Shown one piece after another: positions 1-5,748 of a stretch of 14,383 bases of DNA. The position numbers and the translations under genes are program-made. This DNA comes from an uncultured Clostridia bacterium. GTDB lineage: Bacteria; Bacillota; Clostridia; UMGS1810. The notes below the pieces were generated by a model, which worked only from the letters and a program-made list of their open reading frames with translations, was not told where the DNA came from and searched no databases. The stretch is from assembly GCA_934463115.1 (NCBI GenBank), contig CAKSIN010000038.1, positions 1 to 14,383 on the forward strand, read 5' to 3'. Within the stretch, counting starts at the first letter, position 1; the number at the start of each line of letters is the position of its first letter.

Positions 1-459
1 CGCGATGAAGACGGAATTGCCGTTGACTATGAAGTTGAGGGCGATTTCCCGAAATACGGAAACAACGATGACCGCGTTGACAAGATTGCCGTTGAAATTG
101 TTCAGACATTTATGGACAAGATTCGCAAATATCACACATACCGCGACAGCATTCCCACAATGTCGATTCTGACTATAACATCGAATGTTGTTTACGGAAA
201 AAAGACGGGCAATACTCCGGACGGAAGAAAAGCCGGCGTGCCGCTCGCTCCGGGTGCAAACCCCATGCACGGACGCGACAAAAACGGTGCTGTTGCATCG
301 CTTGCATCGGTATCAAAACTGCCGTTTAAGGATGCGCAGGACGGTATTTCAAACACGTTCTCCATTATCCCGGGTGCCCTCGGAAAAGATGACACGGTAT
401 TTATGGGCGATCTTGATATAGAGCTTGACACAGGATGCTGCAACGATACGATCGAATAA
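1..459 (+). CDS. pflB: Pyruvate formate-lyase, C-terminal part of the catalytic subunit (5' truncated by window)
   Basis: The frame is open from base 1 and ends at TAA 457-459, giving the last 152 residues of a formate C-acetyltransferase. This enzyme converts pyruvate and CoA to formate and acetyl-CoA in the cytoplasm of anaerobes. The segments TPDGRKAG, APGANPMHGRDKNGA and DGISNTFSIIPGALGKDD match the C-terminal part of the PFL barrel; the active-site cysteine pair lies upstream of the window. The protein stops just after GALGKDD with a short acidic tail, DLDIELDTGCCNDTIE, where a normal PFL runs on into the glycyl-radical domain. That domain is missing here and is encoded by the next gene. 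The tail contains a Cys-Cys pair with no counterpart that I recall in E. coli PflB. Family assignment is very secure; the functional meaning of the tail is unknown. Confidence 0.95.
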   Translation, partial: RDEDGIAVDYEVEGDFPKYGNNDDRVDKIAVEIVQTFMDKIRKYHTYRDSIPTMSILTITSNVVYGKKTGNTPDGRKAGVPLAPGANPMHGRDKNGAVASLASVSKLPFKDAQDGISNTFSIIPGALGKDDTVFMGDLDIELDTGCCNDTIE

Positions 460-490
460 TACACCAAAATTTATAAAGGAGCGAACAGTT

Positions 491-730
491 ATGGATAACA
501 AACAACGCATTGATAATCTTATTAATCTGATAGACGGCTATGCCGAGAGCGGCGGACATCACCTGAATGTTAATGTTCTGAACAGAGAGACGTTGCTTGA
601 CGCGCAAAAGCATCCGGAAAAATATCCGCAGCTTACCGTGAGAGTGTCGGGATATGCAGTAAACTTTATTAAACTTACAAAAGAACAACAGGATGATGTA
701 ATATCACGAACATTTCACGACAGAATATGA
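491..730 (+). CDS. grcA: Stand-alone glycyl-radical domain of pyruvate formate-lyase (GrcA-like small subunit)
   Basis: A 79-residue protein corresponding to the last ~80 residues of normal PFL. LIDGYAESGGHHLNVNVLNR is followed by PEKYPQLT and the glycyl-radical motif RVSGYAV, with the radical glycine at residue 54, and then LTKEQQDDVISRTF. In known PFLs this glycine is converted to a radical by the activase and is needed for turnover. The start is ATG 491, preceded by AAAGGAG at 475-481 with 9-base spacing. An in-frame ATG at 425 lies inside pflB and would add 22 residues unlike PFL, so it was not used. The gene lies 31 bp after the pflB stop, in another frame, and is followed by the activase gene. 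It resembles the E. coli spare part GrcA (YfiD), but because the adjacent PflB lacks its own domain, I infer it is an obligatory subunit rather than a repair part. Confidence 0.93.
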   Translation: MDNKQRIDNLINLIDGYAESGGHHLNVNVLNRETLLDAQKHPEKYPQLTVRVSGYAVNFIKLTKEQQDDVISRTFHDRI

Positions 731-818
731 TTGGGGATGTAAAAAACGCACCGAACGCAACATGTGATGGTTTTTTGAATTTGTGCTCGGATATTAACAT
801 CCTCAACCCGCAAAAAGG

Positions 819-846
819 CGCGCCGAACGCAGTCGGTGCGTCTTTT
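819..846 (+). terminator. Hairpin between the pfl subunits and pflA; partial terminator or processing site
   Basis: Bases 819-826 pair with 833-840 (8 bp, one G-T pair, 6-base loop), followed by TCTTTT. It lies 28 bases before the pflA start, so it may attenuate transcription or define mRNA ends within the operon. An upstream segment, ACGCACCGA at 746-754, can pair perfectly with TCGGTGCGT at 833-841, so two mutually exclusive structures are possible. No test of use is possible from sequence alone. Confidence 0.5.
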
Positions 847-873
847 AAGCATGTATAACAGGAGTGATAAACA

Positions 874-1608
874 ATGAAAGGACGCATACACAGCATAGAA
901 ACGCTCGGCACGGTAGACGGTCCCGGAGTGCGGTTTGTACTCTTTATGCAAGGCTGCCCCATGCGCTGCCTGTACTGCCACAACCCGGACACATGGGATA
1001 CCGGCGGCGGAACAATTGTTGATACCGACGAGATATTGCAAAAATACGAAGGCTGCCGCAACTTTTTGAAAAACGGCGGTCTGACGGTAACGGGCGGCGA
1101 ACCGCTCTTACAGATTGAGTTTGTTACCGAGCTGTTTATGAAGGCAAAGCAAAGAGGTATTCACACATGTCTCGACACGTCCGGAATCGTTTTTAACAAA
1201 GACCGCACCGAAGATTTTGACAATCTGATAAAGTACACCGACCTTGTGCTGCTCGACATAAAACACATAGATACCGATGCGCACAAAAACCTCACCGGGC
1301 ACGCAAACACAAATGTGCTGAACTTTGCAAAATACCTCGATGCAAACAACATTCCCATGTGGATACGACATGTTGTGGTTCGCGGTATCACACTTGACCG
1401 CGACATGCTGATTAAACTGGGCGAATTTATCGGCAGTCTGAAAAATGTACAGGCTCTCGAAGTTCTGCCGTATCACGATATGGGAAAATTTAAGTATGAA
1501 GCTCTCAAAATACCATATCCGTTGGACAAAACACCGGTTACAACCGCCAAAGAGGCTGCCGAGGCACGAAAATTAATAGTTGAAGGCATAAAAAACGTGC
1601 GAAAATGA
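874..1608 (+). CDS. pflA: Pyruvate formate-lyase activating enzyme (radical SAM)
   Basis: A 244-residue radical SAM enzyme that uses a 4Fe-4S cluster and S-adenosylmethionine to abstract a hydrogen from the PFL glycine. The cluster motif CxxxCxxC is at C28, C32 and C35 (GCPMRCLYCHNPD). The N-terminal TVDGPGVRFVLFMQGC is typical of PflA, and the SAM-binding GGEP is at residues 74-77. Length matches the family (about 245). AGGAG at 860-864 lies 9 bases before ATG 874. It sits 143 bp after the glycyl-radical gene in the usual pflB-pflA order, so here the activase must act on a glycine carried by a separate small protein, presumably when docked on PflB. Confidence 0.97.
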   Translation: MKGRIHSIETLGTVDGPGVRFVLFMQGCPMRCLYCHNPDTWDTGGGTIVDTDEILQKYEGCRNFLKNGGLTVTGGEPLLQIEFVTELFMKAKQRGIHTCLDTSGIVFNKDRTEDFDNLIKYTDLVLLDIKHIDTDAHKNLTGHANTNVLNFAKYLDANNIPMWIRHVVVRGITLDRDMLIKLGEFIGSLKNVQALEVLPYHDMGKFKYEALKIPYPLDKTPVTTAKEAAEARKLIVEGIKNVRK

Positions 1609-1636
1609 TATAATTTGATGAATTTTCAAATACCTC

Positions 1637-1665
1637 TTGAATTAAAATCCAAAAAGTGATAAAAT
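1637..1665 (+). promoter_or_regulatory. Predicted sigma-A promoter of gdhA
   Basis: TTGAAT at 1637-1642 and TAAAAT at 1660-1665 are separated by 17 bp, with an extended -10 TG at 1657-1658. Transcription would begin near 1672 and give a leader of about 80 bases before the gdhA start. Confidence 0.65.
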
Positions 1666-1678
1666 ATCCATAGTTAAA

Positions 1679-1721
1679 TGAACAAATTTTTTGTTCACAC
1701 AGTACGTTCGGACTGTACCGA
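1679..1721 (+). promoter_or_regulatory. Hairpins in the gdhA leader
   Basis: Bases 1679-1686 pair perfectly with 1690-1697 (8 bp, 3-base loop, AT-rich). A second small hairpin pairs ACAGT with ACTGT just downstream, within about 1699-1716. Both lie between the predicted transcription start and the ribosome binding site. There is no T-run after them, so they do not look like a terminator. They could stabilise the mRNA or form a small cis-regulatory leader. I recognise no known riboswitch. Confidence 0.35.
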
Positions 1722-1752
1722 ATACAATATATCTATTAGGAGGTTCAACAAA

Positions 1753-3096
1753 ATGACTTACGTTGAAAGAGTATTGGAAGAATTAAAGCAAAAGAATCCT
1801 GCACAACCGGAATTTATCCAGGCGGCAACAGAGGTTCTTACGAGCCTTGCGCCTGTATTTGATAAACACCCCGAATACGAAAAGGCTGCTCTGCTCGAAA
1901 GAATAGTAGAACCCGAAAGACAAATCATGTTCAGAGTTCCGTGGGTAGACGACAACGGCAAAGTTCATGTTAACAGAGGTTTCAGAGTTCAGTTCAACAG
2001 CGCAATAGGTCCCTACAAGGGCGGTATCAGACTTCACCCGTCCGTAAACCTCGGAATAATCAAATTCCTCGGTTTTGAACAGGTATTCAAAAACTCTCTT
2101 ACAACCCTCCCCATCGGCGGCGGCAAAGGCGGCAGCGACTTTGATCCCAAGGGCAAATCGGACAGAGAGGTTATGGCATTTTGCCAGAGCTTTATGAACG
2201 AACTGTACAGACACATAGGCGCAGACACCGATGTTCCTGCGGGCGATATCGGAACAGGCGCAAGAGAAATCGGATATATGTTCGGTCAGTACAAGAAAAT
2301 CAGAAATGTATACGAGGGTGTTCTCACAGGAAAAGGCCTCACATGGGGCGGCTCGCTTGCAAGAACGGAAGCTACAGGCTACGGTCTTGTATACTTTGCG
2401 GCAGAAATGCTCAAAGACCTCGGAACATCATTTGAAGGAAAAACAGTTGTTGTGTCCGGTGCCGGAAACGTTGCTATATATGCAACCCAGAAAGCTCAGC
2501 AGCTCGGTGCAAAAGTTGTTGCTCTTTCGGATTCGAACGGATACATCTACGACTCGGAGGGCATAGACCTCGCAGCCGTAAAGGAAATCAAGGAAGTTAA
2601 GAGAGGAAGAATCAAAGAATATCTTAACTACAGACCGAACGCTGTTTACACAGAGGGCAAGGGTATCTGGAGCATTAAGTGCGACATAGCTCTCCCCTGC
2701 GCAACGCAGAACGAGCTCCTTATAGATGACGCAAAGGCACTTGTTGCAAACGGCTGCTTCCTCGTTGCAGAGGGCGCAAACATGCCTACAAGCCTTGACG
2801 CTACAAAGTATCTCCAGGAAAACGGCGTATACTTTGCTCCCGGAAAAGCTTCGAATGCAGGCGGCGTAGCTACATCGGCACTCGAAATGAGCCAGAACTC
2901 GCAGAGACTTTCGTGGACATTTGAAGAAGTTGATGCAAAGCTCCACGATATCATGGTTACAATATACAGAGAGTCCTACAAAGCAGCCGATGAATACGGC
3001 AAAGAATTCGGCGGCAAAAAAGACCTTGTTTCCGGCGCAAATATCGCAGGATTCAAGAAGGTTGCCGACGCTATGATGGCTCAGGGAATCTGCTGA
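1753..3096 (+). CDS. gdhA: Glutamate dehydrogenase, probably NADP-specific
   Basis: A 447-residue hexameric-type glutamate dehydrogenase that interconverts 2-oxoglutarate plus ammonia and glutamate in the cytoplasm. The substrate region contains GPYKGGIRLHP at about 86-96. The catalytic-lysine motif PIGGGKGGSDFDPKGKSD places K125, and PAGDIGTGAREIG places D165, the same numbering as the Clostridium symbiosum enzyme. The Rossmann motif is VSGAGNVA at about 234-241. The following LSDSNG resembles NADP-type enzymes such as E. coli GdhA rather than the NAD enzyme of C. symbiosum, so NADP is the better guess. ATG 1753 is preceded by AGGAGG at 1738-1743. An in-frame ATG at 1678 lies within the leader hairpin and would add 25 non-conserved residues, so I reject it. 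The gene has its own promoter and terminator and appears monocistronic. Confidence 0.96.
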   Translation: MTYVERVLEELKQKNPAQPEFIQAATEVLTSLAPVFDKHPEYEKAALLERIVEPERQIMFRVPWVDDNGKVHVNRGFRVQFNSAIGPYKGGIRLHPSVNLGIIKFLGFEQVFKNSLTTLPIGGGKGGSDFDPKGKSDREVMAFCQSFMNELYRHIGADTDVPAGDIGTGAREIGYMFGQYKKIRNVYEGVLTGKGLTWGGSLARTEATGYGLVYFAAEMLKDLGTSFEGKTVVVSGAGNVAIYATQKAQQLGAKVVALSDSNGYIYDSEGIDLAAVKEIKEVKRGRIKEYLNYRPNAVYTEGKGIWSIKCDIALPCATQNELLIDDAKALVANGCFLVAEGANMPTSLDATKYLQENGVYFAPGKASNAGGVATSALEMSQNSQRLSWTFEEVDAKLHDIMVTIYRESYKAADEYGKEFGGKKDLVSGANIAGFKKVADAMMAQGIC

Positions 3097-3133
3097 TTTT
3101 AACTGTAAAAAAGATAAGATATATGCTTTTTTA

Positions 3134-3174
3134 TGCGGCAAGCACTGTTTTTAAGCGTGTTTGCCGCACTTTTT
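3134..3174 (+). terminator. Rho-independent terminator of gdhA
   Basis: TGCGGCAAGCAC at 3134-3145 pairs with 3157-3168 (12 bp with one G-T pair), followed by C and five T at 3170-3174. It is placed 38 bp after the gdhA stop. Confidence 0.9.
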
Positions 3175-3287
3175 ATGGTAAAATATTACAAAAATTGTTA
3201 ACACCGCTTTACAAGGGCATTTGAATGGTGTCAAATTCGCCTTTTTATTATTTTTTCGCGGCAACATTTCTTTTAATTCACAATTTC

Positions 3288-3304
3288 TTTACAAAATTGT
3301 TACA
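3288..3304 (-). promoter_or_regulatory. Candidate WalR (YycF) binding site upstream of the M23 peptidase
   Basis: The + strand reads TTTACA, five bases, GTTACA. On the - strand this is TGTAAC-N5-TGTAAA, an exact fit to the WalR consensus TGTWAH-N5-TGTWAH. It ends 8 bp before the -35 element of the predicted promoter, centred near -52, a usual place for activator binding. M23 and other peptidoglycan hydrolase genes are classic WalRK targets in Firmicutes. No WalR gene is visible in the window. Confidence 0.6.
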
Positions 3305-3312
3305 TTTTTACC

Positions 3313-3341
3313 TTGTTTTTAACATATCTATGTGTTATAAT
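3313..3341 (+). promoter_or_regulatory. Predicted sigma-A promoter of the M23 peptidase gene
   Basis: TTGTTT at 3313-3318 and a perfect TATAAT at 3336-3341 are 17 bp apart. The -35 is only a partial match, which suits an activator-dependent promoter with the WalR-like box just upstream. The rest of 3175-3408 is AT-rich and holds no other feature I can support. Confidence 0.7.
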
Positions 3342-3408
3342 TTCAAACTGTGTATGAATATCAAAGCACCTATGTCAGACAGCATAAAATTATAATTGAG
3401 GTGACAAA

Positions 3409-4764
3409 ATGAGATTACAAGAAAGATCGGCTGAGCTTTTCCGATCAATCCGCGAAAGATCATTTAGTGTTTGCTGCGCTGTTATTTTAGTAATATTTGC
3501 AATATCTTTTTTCTCTATATTTAAAATCGGATGCAGCGTTATTGTTGACGGCGAGATTATCGGAACAGCTCCGTCAGCAAAGTACGTTGAAAAAATGATA
3601 ACCGATATTAATGAAAATTACGCTCCGTATTTTAACGGCAGCAACGTAATTGATGCACAGGTAACCACAACACCGAAAGCAGTGCTTATGGGACGTTTTA
3701 CCGATGCAGGCAAACTCGCGGAAAAGTTCAAATCAACGTGTCCGTATTTGGAAGATGCATTCAGCATACTTTCAAACGGCAAAACGGTTGTGGCATTTGA
3801 AAGCGAACAGGAGCGCCGCAGCGCGTACGAAAAGTTTATTTCACAATATGCCGACTATTCCGATACCGAATCATACAAAGTACTTGACGATGTTCAGTTT
3901 GTACATGAGGCTGTCCCCTACGGCATGATCAAAAGCGGAGACAAAGCCGTAGACATGCTTAACCGAACGTATAATCTGGATTCAGAGGTGGAGATATCCG
4001 GAACCGACAAGCTGGATAATTTGCTGAAGAAGTTCTGTATGAGCAAATCGGAACTGCTTAATCTTAACCCGAAATTTAAAGAAGGAAAAACAACAAAGAT
4101 AAATGTACGCTCCGAAATTCCGTACATAAGAGTAATGACAACATCGGACACAACGGAAACACAGATTATAGACTATTCCACAAAAACAAAAAATGACGAC
4201 AACCTGTACGAGGGTGAAACATCCGTGCAGACAGAAGGAAAATCCGGCTACACGATTACGGACAAAAATGTGGTGTGCATAAACGGCAAGCACATTATCG
4301 AAAAAATCATTGATTCCAAAACAACCGACGCAACGGACGAAATCCTTGTTGTGGGAACAAAACCGGTAGAAAAAGGCAATGCAACCGGAAGTTTTGACCG
4401 TCCGTACAACGGTTCTCTGTCGTCGCGTTACGGTCAGCGTTGGGGACGTGAACACCGCGGAATAGATATAACCGGAAATATCGGCGATGCAATTACGGCT
4501 TCCGACGGCGGCGAGGTAGTGTACGCCGACTGGGAAGAAGGTTACGGAAACGTTGTTAAGATAAACCACAAAAACGGATATACAACATTATATGCCCACT
4601 GCAGCACACTGTGCGTTAAAAAAGGTGATAAGGTGGCTAAAGGCGACAAAATAGCCGAACTCGGAAACACCGGACGCAGTACGGGACCGCATGTTCACTT
4701 TGAGGTTATCGATACCGCAACGGGCAACGCTCTCAATCCGCTTGAATATGTTTATAACGAATAA
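3409..4764 (+). CDS. Membrane-anchored LysM-G5-M23 peptidoglycan endopeptidase
   Basis: A 451-residue type II membrane protein: short basic cytoplasmic tail, one membrane helix at about 20-39, then an extracytoplasmic part. Residues ~198-233 (DKLDNLLKKFCMSKSELLNLNP) look like a LysM cell-wall-binding motif. Residues ~238-318 resemble a G5 domain. Residues ~330-448 are a peptidase M23 (LytM/Gly-Gly endopeptidase) domain. The zinc site appears complete: H349 and D353 in HRGID, H397 in YAHCS, and H428 and H430 in HVHFE. It should cut cross-links in peptidoglycan during growth or division. ATG 3409 is preceded by GAGGTG at 3398-3403. The order TM-LysM-G5-M23 is common in Clostridia. It is monocistronic, with a WalR-like box at its promoter and a strong hairpin after it. 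Confidence 0.93.
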   Translation: MRLQERSAELFRSIRERSFSVCCAVILVIFAISFFSIFKIGCSVIVDGEIIGTAPSAKYVEKMITDINENYAPYFNGSNVIDAQVTTTPKAVLMGRFTDAGKLAEKFKSTCPYLEDAFSILSNGKTVVAFESEQERRSAYEKFISQYADYSDTESYKVLDDVQFVHEAVPYGMIKSGDKAVDMLNRTYNLDSEVEISGTDKLDNLLKKFCMSKSELLNLNPKFKEGKTTKINVRSEIPYIRVMTTSDTTETQIIDYSTKTKNDDNLYEGETSVQTEGKSGYTITDKNVVCINGKHIIEKIIDSKTTDATDEILVVGTKPVEKGNATGSFDRPYNGSLSSRYGQRWGREHRGIDITGNIGDAITASDGGEVVYADWEEGYGNVVKINHKNGYTTLYAHCSTLCVKKGDKVAKGDKIAELGNTGRSTGPHVHFEVIDTATGNALNPLEYVYNE

Positions 4765-4801
4765 ATTAATGAGTCAGCATTTTTAATCTTATAGCTTTAG
4801 T

Positions 4802-4836
4802 ATAACCCCTCAAAGAGAGTATCTTTGAGGGGTTAT
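4802..4836 (+). terminator. Strong terminator hairpin after the M23 peptidase
   Basis: Bases 4802-4816 pair perfectly with 4822-4836 (15 bp, 5-base loop). The stem is GC-rich in its middle (ACCCCTC) and followed by TTATATA. The T-tract is imperfect, but stem stability and position 38 bp after the stop support termination. Confidence 0.8.
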
Positions 4837-4904
4837 TTATATAATATTATTCCTAAAAAGAATTGCACAATATAGAGTGCATATAACGTTTTTGTCGAAA
4901 GGTC

Positions 4905-4933
4905 TTGAAGTTTCGGAATAAATGATGTATAAT
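4905..4933 (+). promoter_or_regulatory. Predicted promoter of the small hydrophobic peptide (toxin) mRNA
   Basis: TTGAAG at 4905-4910 and a perfect TATAAT at 4928-4933 are separated by exactly 17 bp. The predicted start is near 4940, giving a leader of about 90 bases. The first stretch folds as TCGGA-gaaa-TCCGA (4942-4955), which could protect the 5' end. Confidence 0.75.
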
Positions 4934-5004
4934 ATGAGTTGTCGGAGAAATCCGATTTTAAAGGTAATACTAAAAACAGTGTAAAAGCTGGGCGGTTATG
5001 CCAT

Positions 5005-5024
5005 CATCTCCGTGAAAGGAGGTG
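5005..5024 (+). promoter_or_regulatory. Hairpin sequestering the Shine-Dalgarno of the small peptide
   Basis: CATCTCC at 5005-5011 can pair with GGAGGTG at 5018-5024 (7 bp with one G-T pair, 6-base loop). This buries the core of the ribosome binding site AAAGGAGGT at 5015-5023. Such masking is a hallmark of type I toxin mRNAs. Confidence 0.6.
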
Positions 5025-5030
5025 GTCGCT

Positions 5031-5099
5031 ATGGAATATGTTTACATAATGATATATATTATCACTTTAATTGTGTTAATCATAATCATAAAAAAATAA
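5031..5099 (+). CDS. 22-residue hydrophobic peptide, candidate type I toxin
   Basis: The product is MEYVYIMIYIITLIVLIIIIKK: one short acidic start, about 17 very hydrophobic residues able to span the membrane, and a Lys-Lys end. The ribosome binding site AAAGGAGGT at 5015-5023 is near-perfect with 7-base spacing, much stronger than needed unless tightly controlled. The gene has its own consensus promoter, a masked SD, a terminator directly at its stop, and a convergent antisense promoter. This organisation matches Firmicute type I toxins such as TxpA, BsrG, Fst and the small holin-like toxins, which damage membranes when freed from antisense RNA. I do not recognise the exact family, and the peptide is shorter than most members. 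An alternative is a small regulatory membrane peptide. Confidence 0.75.
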   Translation: MEYVYIMIYIITLIVLIIIIKK

Positions 5100-5131
5100 C
5101 GCCAGCCCTTGCAAAGCATTAGCGTTATTTT
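5091..5131. terminator. Bidirectional terminator shared by toxin mRNA and antisense RNA
   Basis: Bases 5093-5102 pair perfectly with 5122-5131 (10 bp). The left arm is A-rich, so transcripts from the right end in a U-run, and the right arm ends TTTTCTT, so transcripts from the left also terminate. The stop codon of the 22-residue peptide lies in the left arm. Confidence 0.75.
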
Positions 5132-5184
5132 CTTAAAATAATTTTAATGTCTTGGCATAACCGTTTGAGGTCTTGCCTTTTTCT
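5091..5184 (-). ncRNA. Predicted antisense RNA (antitoxin) of the type I locus
   Basis: A perfect promoter on the - strand (5191-5219) would start an RNA near 5184. No open frame of note follows; it runs ~95 bases into the shared terminator at 5091-5131, so its 3' part is fully complementary to the 3' end of the toxin mRNA. Its 5' part contains ACCTC, able to pair with the toxin SD, and CGGTTATGCCA, the same sequence as in the toxin leader. Boundaries are inferred from promoter and terminator only. Confidence 0.65.
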
Positions 5185-5190
5185 ATTATC

Positions 5191-5219
5191 ATTATACAGC
5201 CGAAAATCGGTTTTGTCAA
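5191..5219 (-). promoter_or_regulatory. Perfect consensus promoter driving the antisense RNA
   Basis: On the - strand the -35 is TTGACA (5214-5219), the -10 is TATAAT (5191-5196) and the spacer is 17 bp: every position is consensus. No protein gene lies downstream on that strand before the hydrophobic peptide, so the target must be an RNA. The spacer contains the inverted repeat CCGA-aaa-TCGG at 5200-5210. Confidence 0.85.
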
Positions 5220-5235
5220 CCGTTTACCGTGAATT

Positions 5236-5733
5236 TTAAAATTGCAAGTGCAAATATATTGATTCAAGCAAACGTGTTCCCGTTGTTGTTTTAAATATAT
5301 TCTTTTTGGCGGCTTCAACAGCAGAACGTTTATATCCGATTTCTTCTGCATTAACGAGAAAATCCGCCTCCAGCAAAATCTGATAATCGAGTCCGACCAC
5401 ATTTTCATAGGTGTGATGATGTGCGGCAATCCACGAAATACGTTCTGTGTCCTGCGCGGACACAGGCAAATCGGACAGAAATTCATTAACAAGCGGTGCG
5501 CTTTCGATTTCCTGATTTTTACCGTTGGTATTTCCGTATTTTTCACGGCAAAGCGGGCAAGCAATATCGTGAACAATAGCCGCAAGTTCAAGAATCTGCA
5601 TGGTATGTACATCAAGTTGTTCTTGTTCTCCAATCGTTTTGGCAAATGCCCAGACTTTCATAAAATGGGCAATGTCATGCACATTACCCTTGTAAAATTC
5701 AATCATCTTTTCAACAGCCGCCGAAATAATCAT
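5236..5733 (-). CDS. HD-domain phosphohydrolase-like protein
   Basis: A 165-residue soluble protein. Metal ligands of the HD superfamily are visible: H23 (DIAHFMKV), the HD doublet H55-D56 (AAIVHDIA), a His cluster at 105-107 (WIAAHHH) and D124 (LLEADFLV). HD proteins hydrolyse phosphate esters, often on nucleotides; the substrate here cannot be told. ATG 5731-5733 on the - strand is preceded by AGGAGGT (5741-5747). It is the last gene of an operon after the alkyltransferase (15-bp gap) and AlkA, which suggests a nucleotide clean-up role, but that is inference. C60 and C62 near the HD motif (ACPLC) are also notable. Its stop lies only 16 bp from the antisense promoter, with no terminator between, so read-through into the antisense RNA is possible. 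Confidence 0.88.
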   Translation of the reverse strand: MIISAAVEKMIEFYKGNVHDIAHFMKVWAFAKTIGEQEQLDVHTMQILELAAIVHDIACPLCREKYGNTNGKNQEIESAPLVNEFLSDLPVSAQDTERISWIAAHHHTYENVVGLDYQILLEADFLVNAEEIGYKRSAVEAAKKNIFKTTTGTRLLESIYLHLQF

Positions 5734-5748
5734 ATATAGTACCTCCTA

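Noticed and set aside
425..490. Upstream in-frame start for the glycyl-radical protein (101 residues)
   Set aside because: The extra 22 residues lie over the pflB end and the ribosome binding site and do not resemble PFL; ATG 491 has a proper AAAGGAG.
440..500. A simple frameshift breaking one pflB gene
   Set aside because: The first frame ends in a tail unlike PFL and the second has its own ribosome binding site and start, with an intact N-terminal DGY...LNVNV segment. A single indel would not restore the usual linker sequence.
1678..1752. Longer gdhA start giving 472 residues
   Set aside because: The added 25 residues are non-conserved and come from the leader hairpin region; AGGAGG at 1738-1743 points to ATG 1753.
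3185..3203. Second WalR box upstream of the M23 gene
   Set aside because: ATTACA and TTAACA half-sites are present but spaced by 7 instead of 5 bases and lie far from the promoter.
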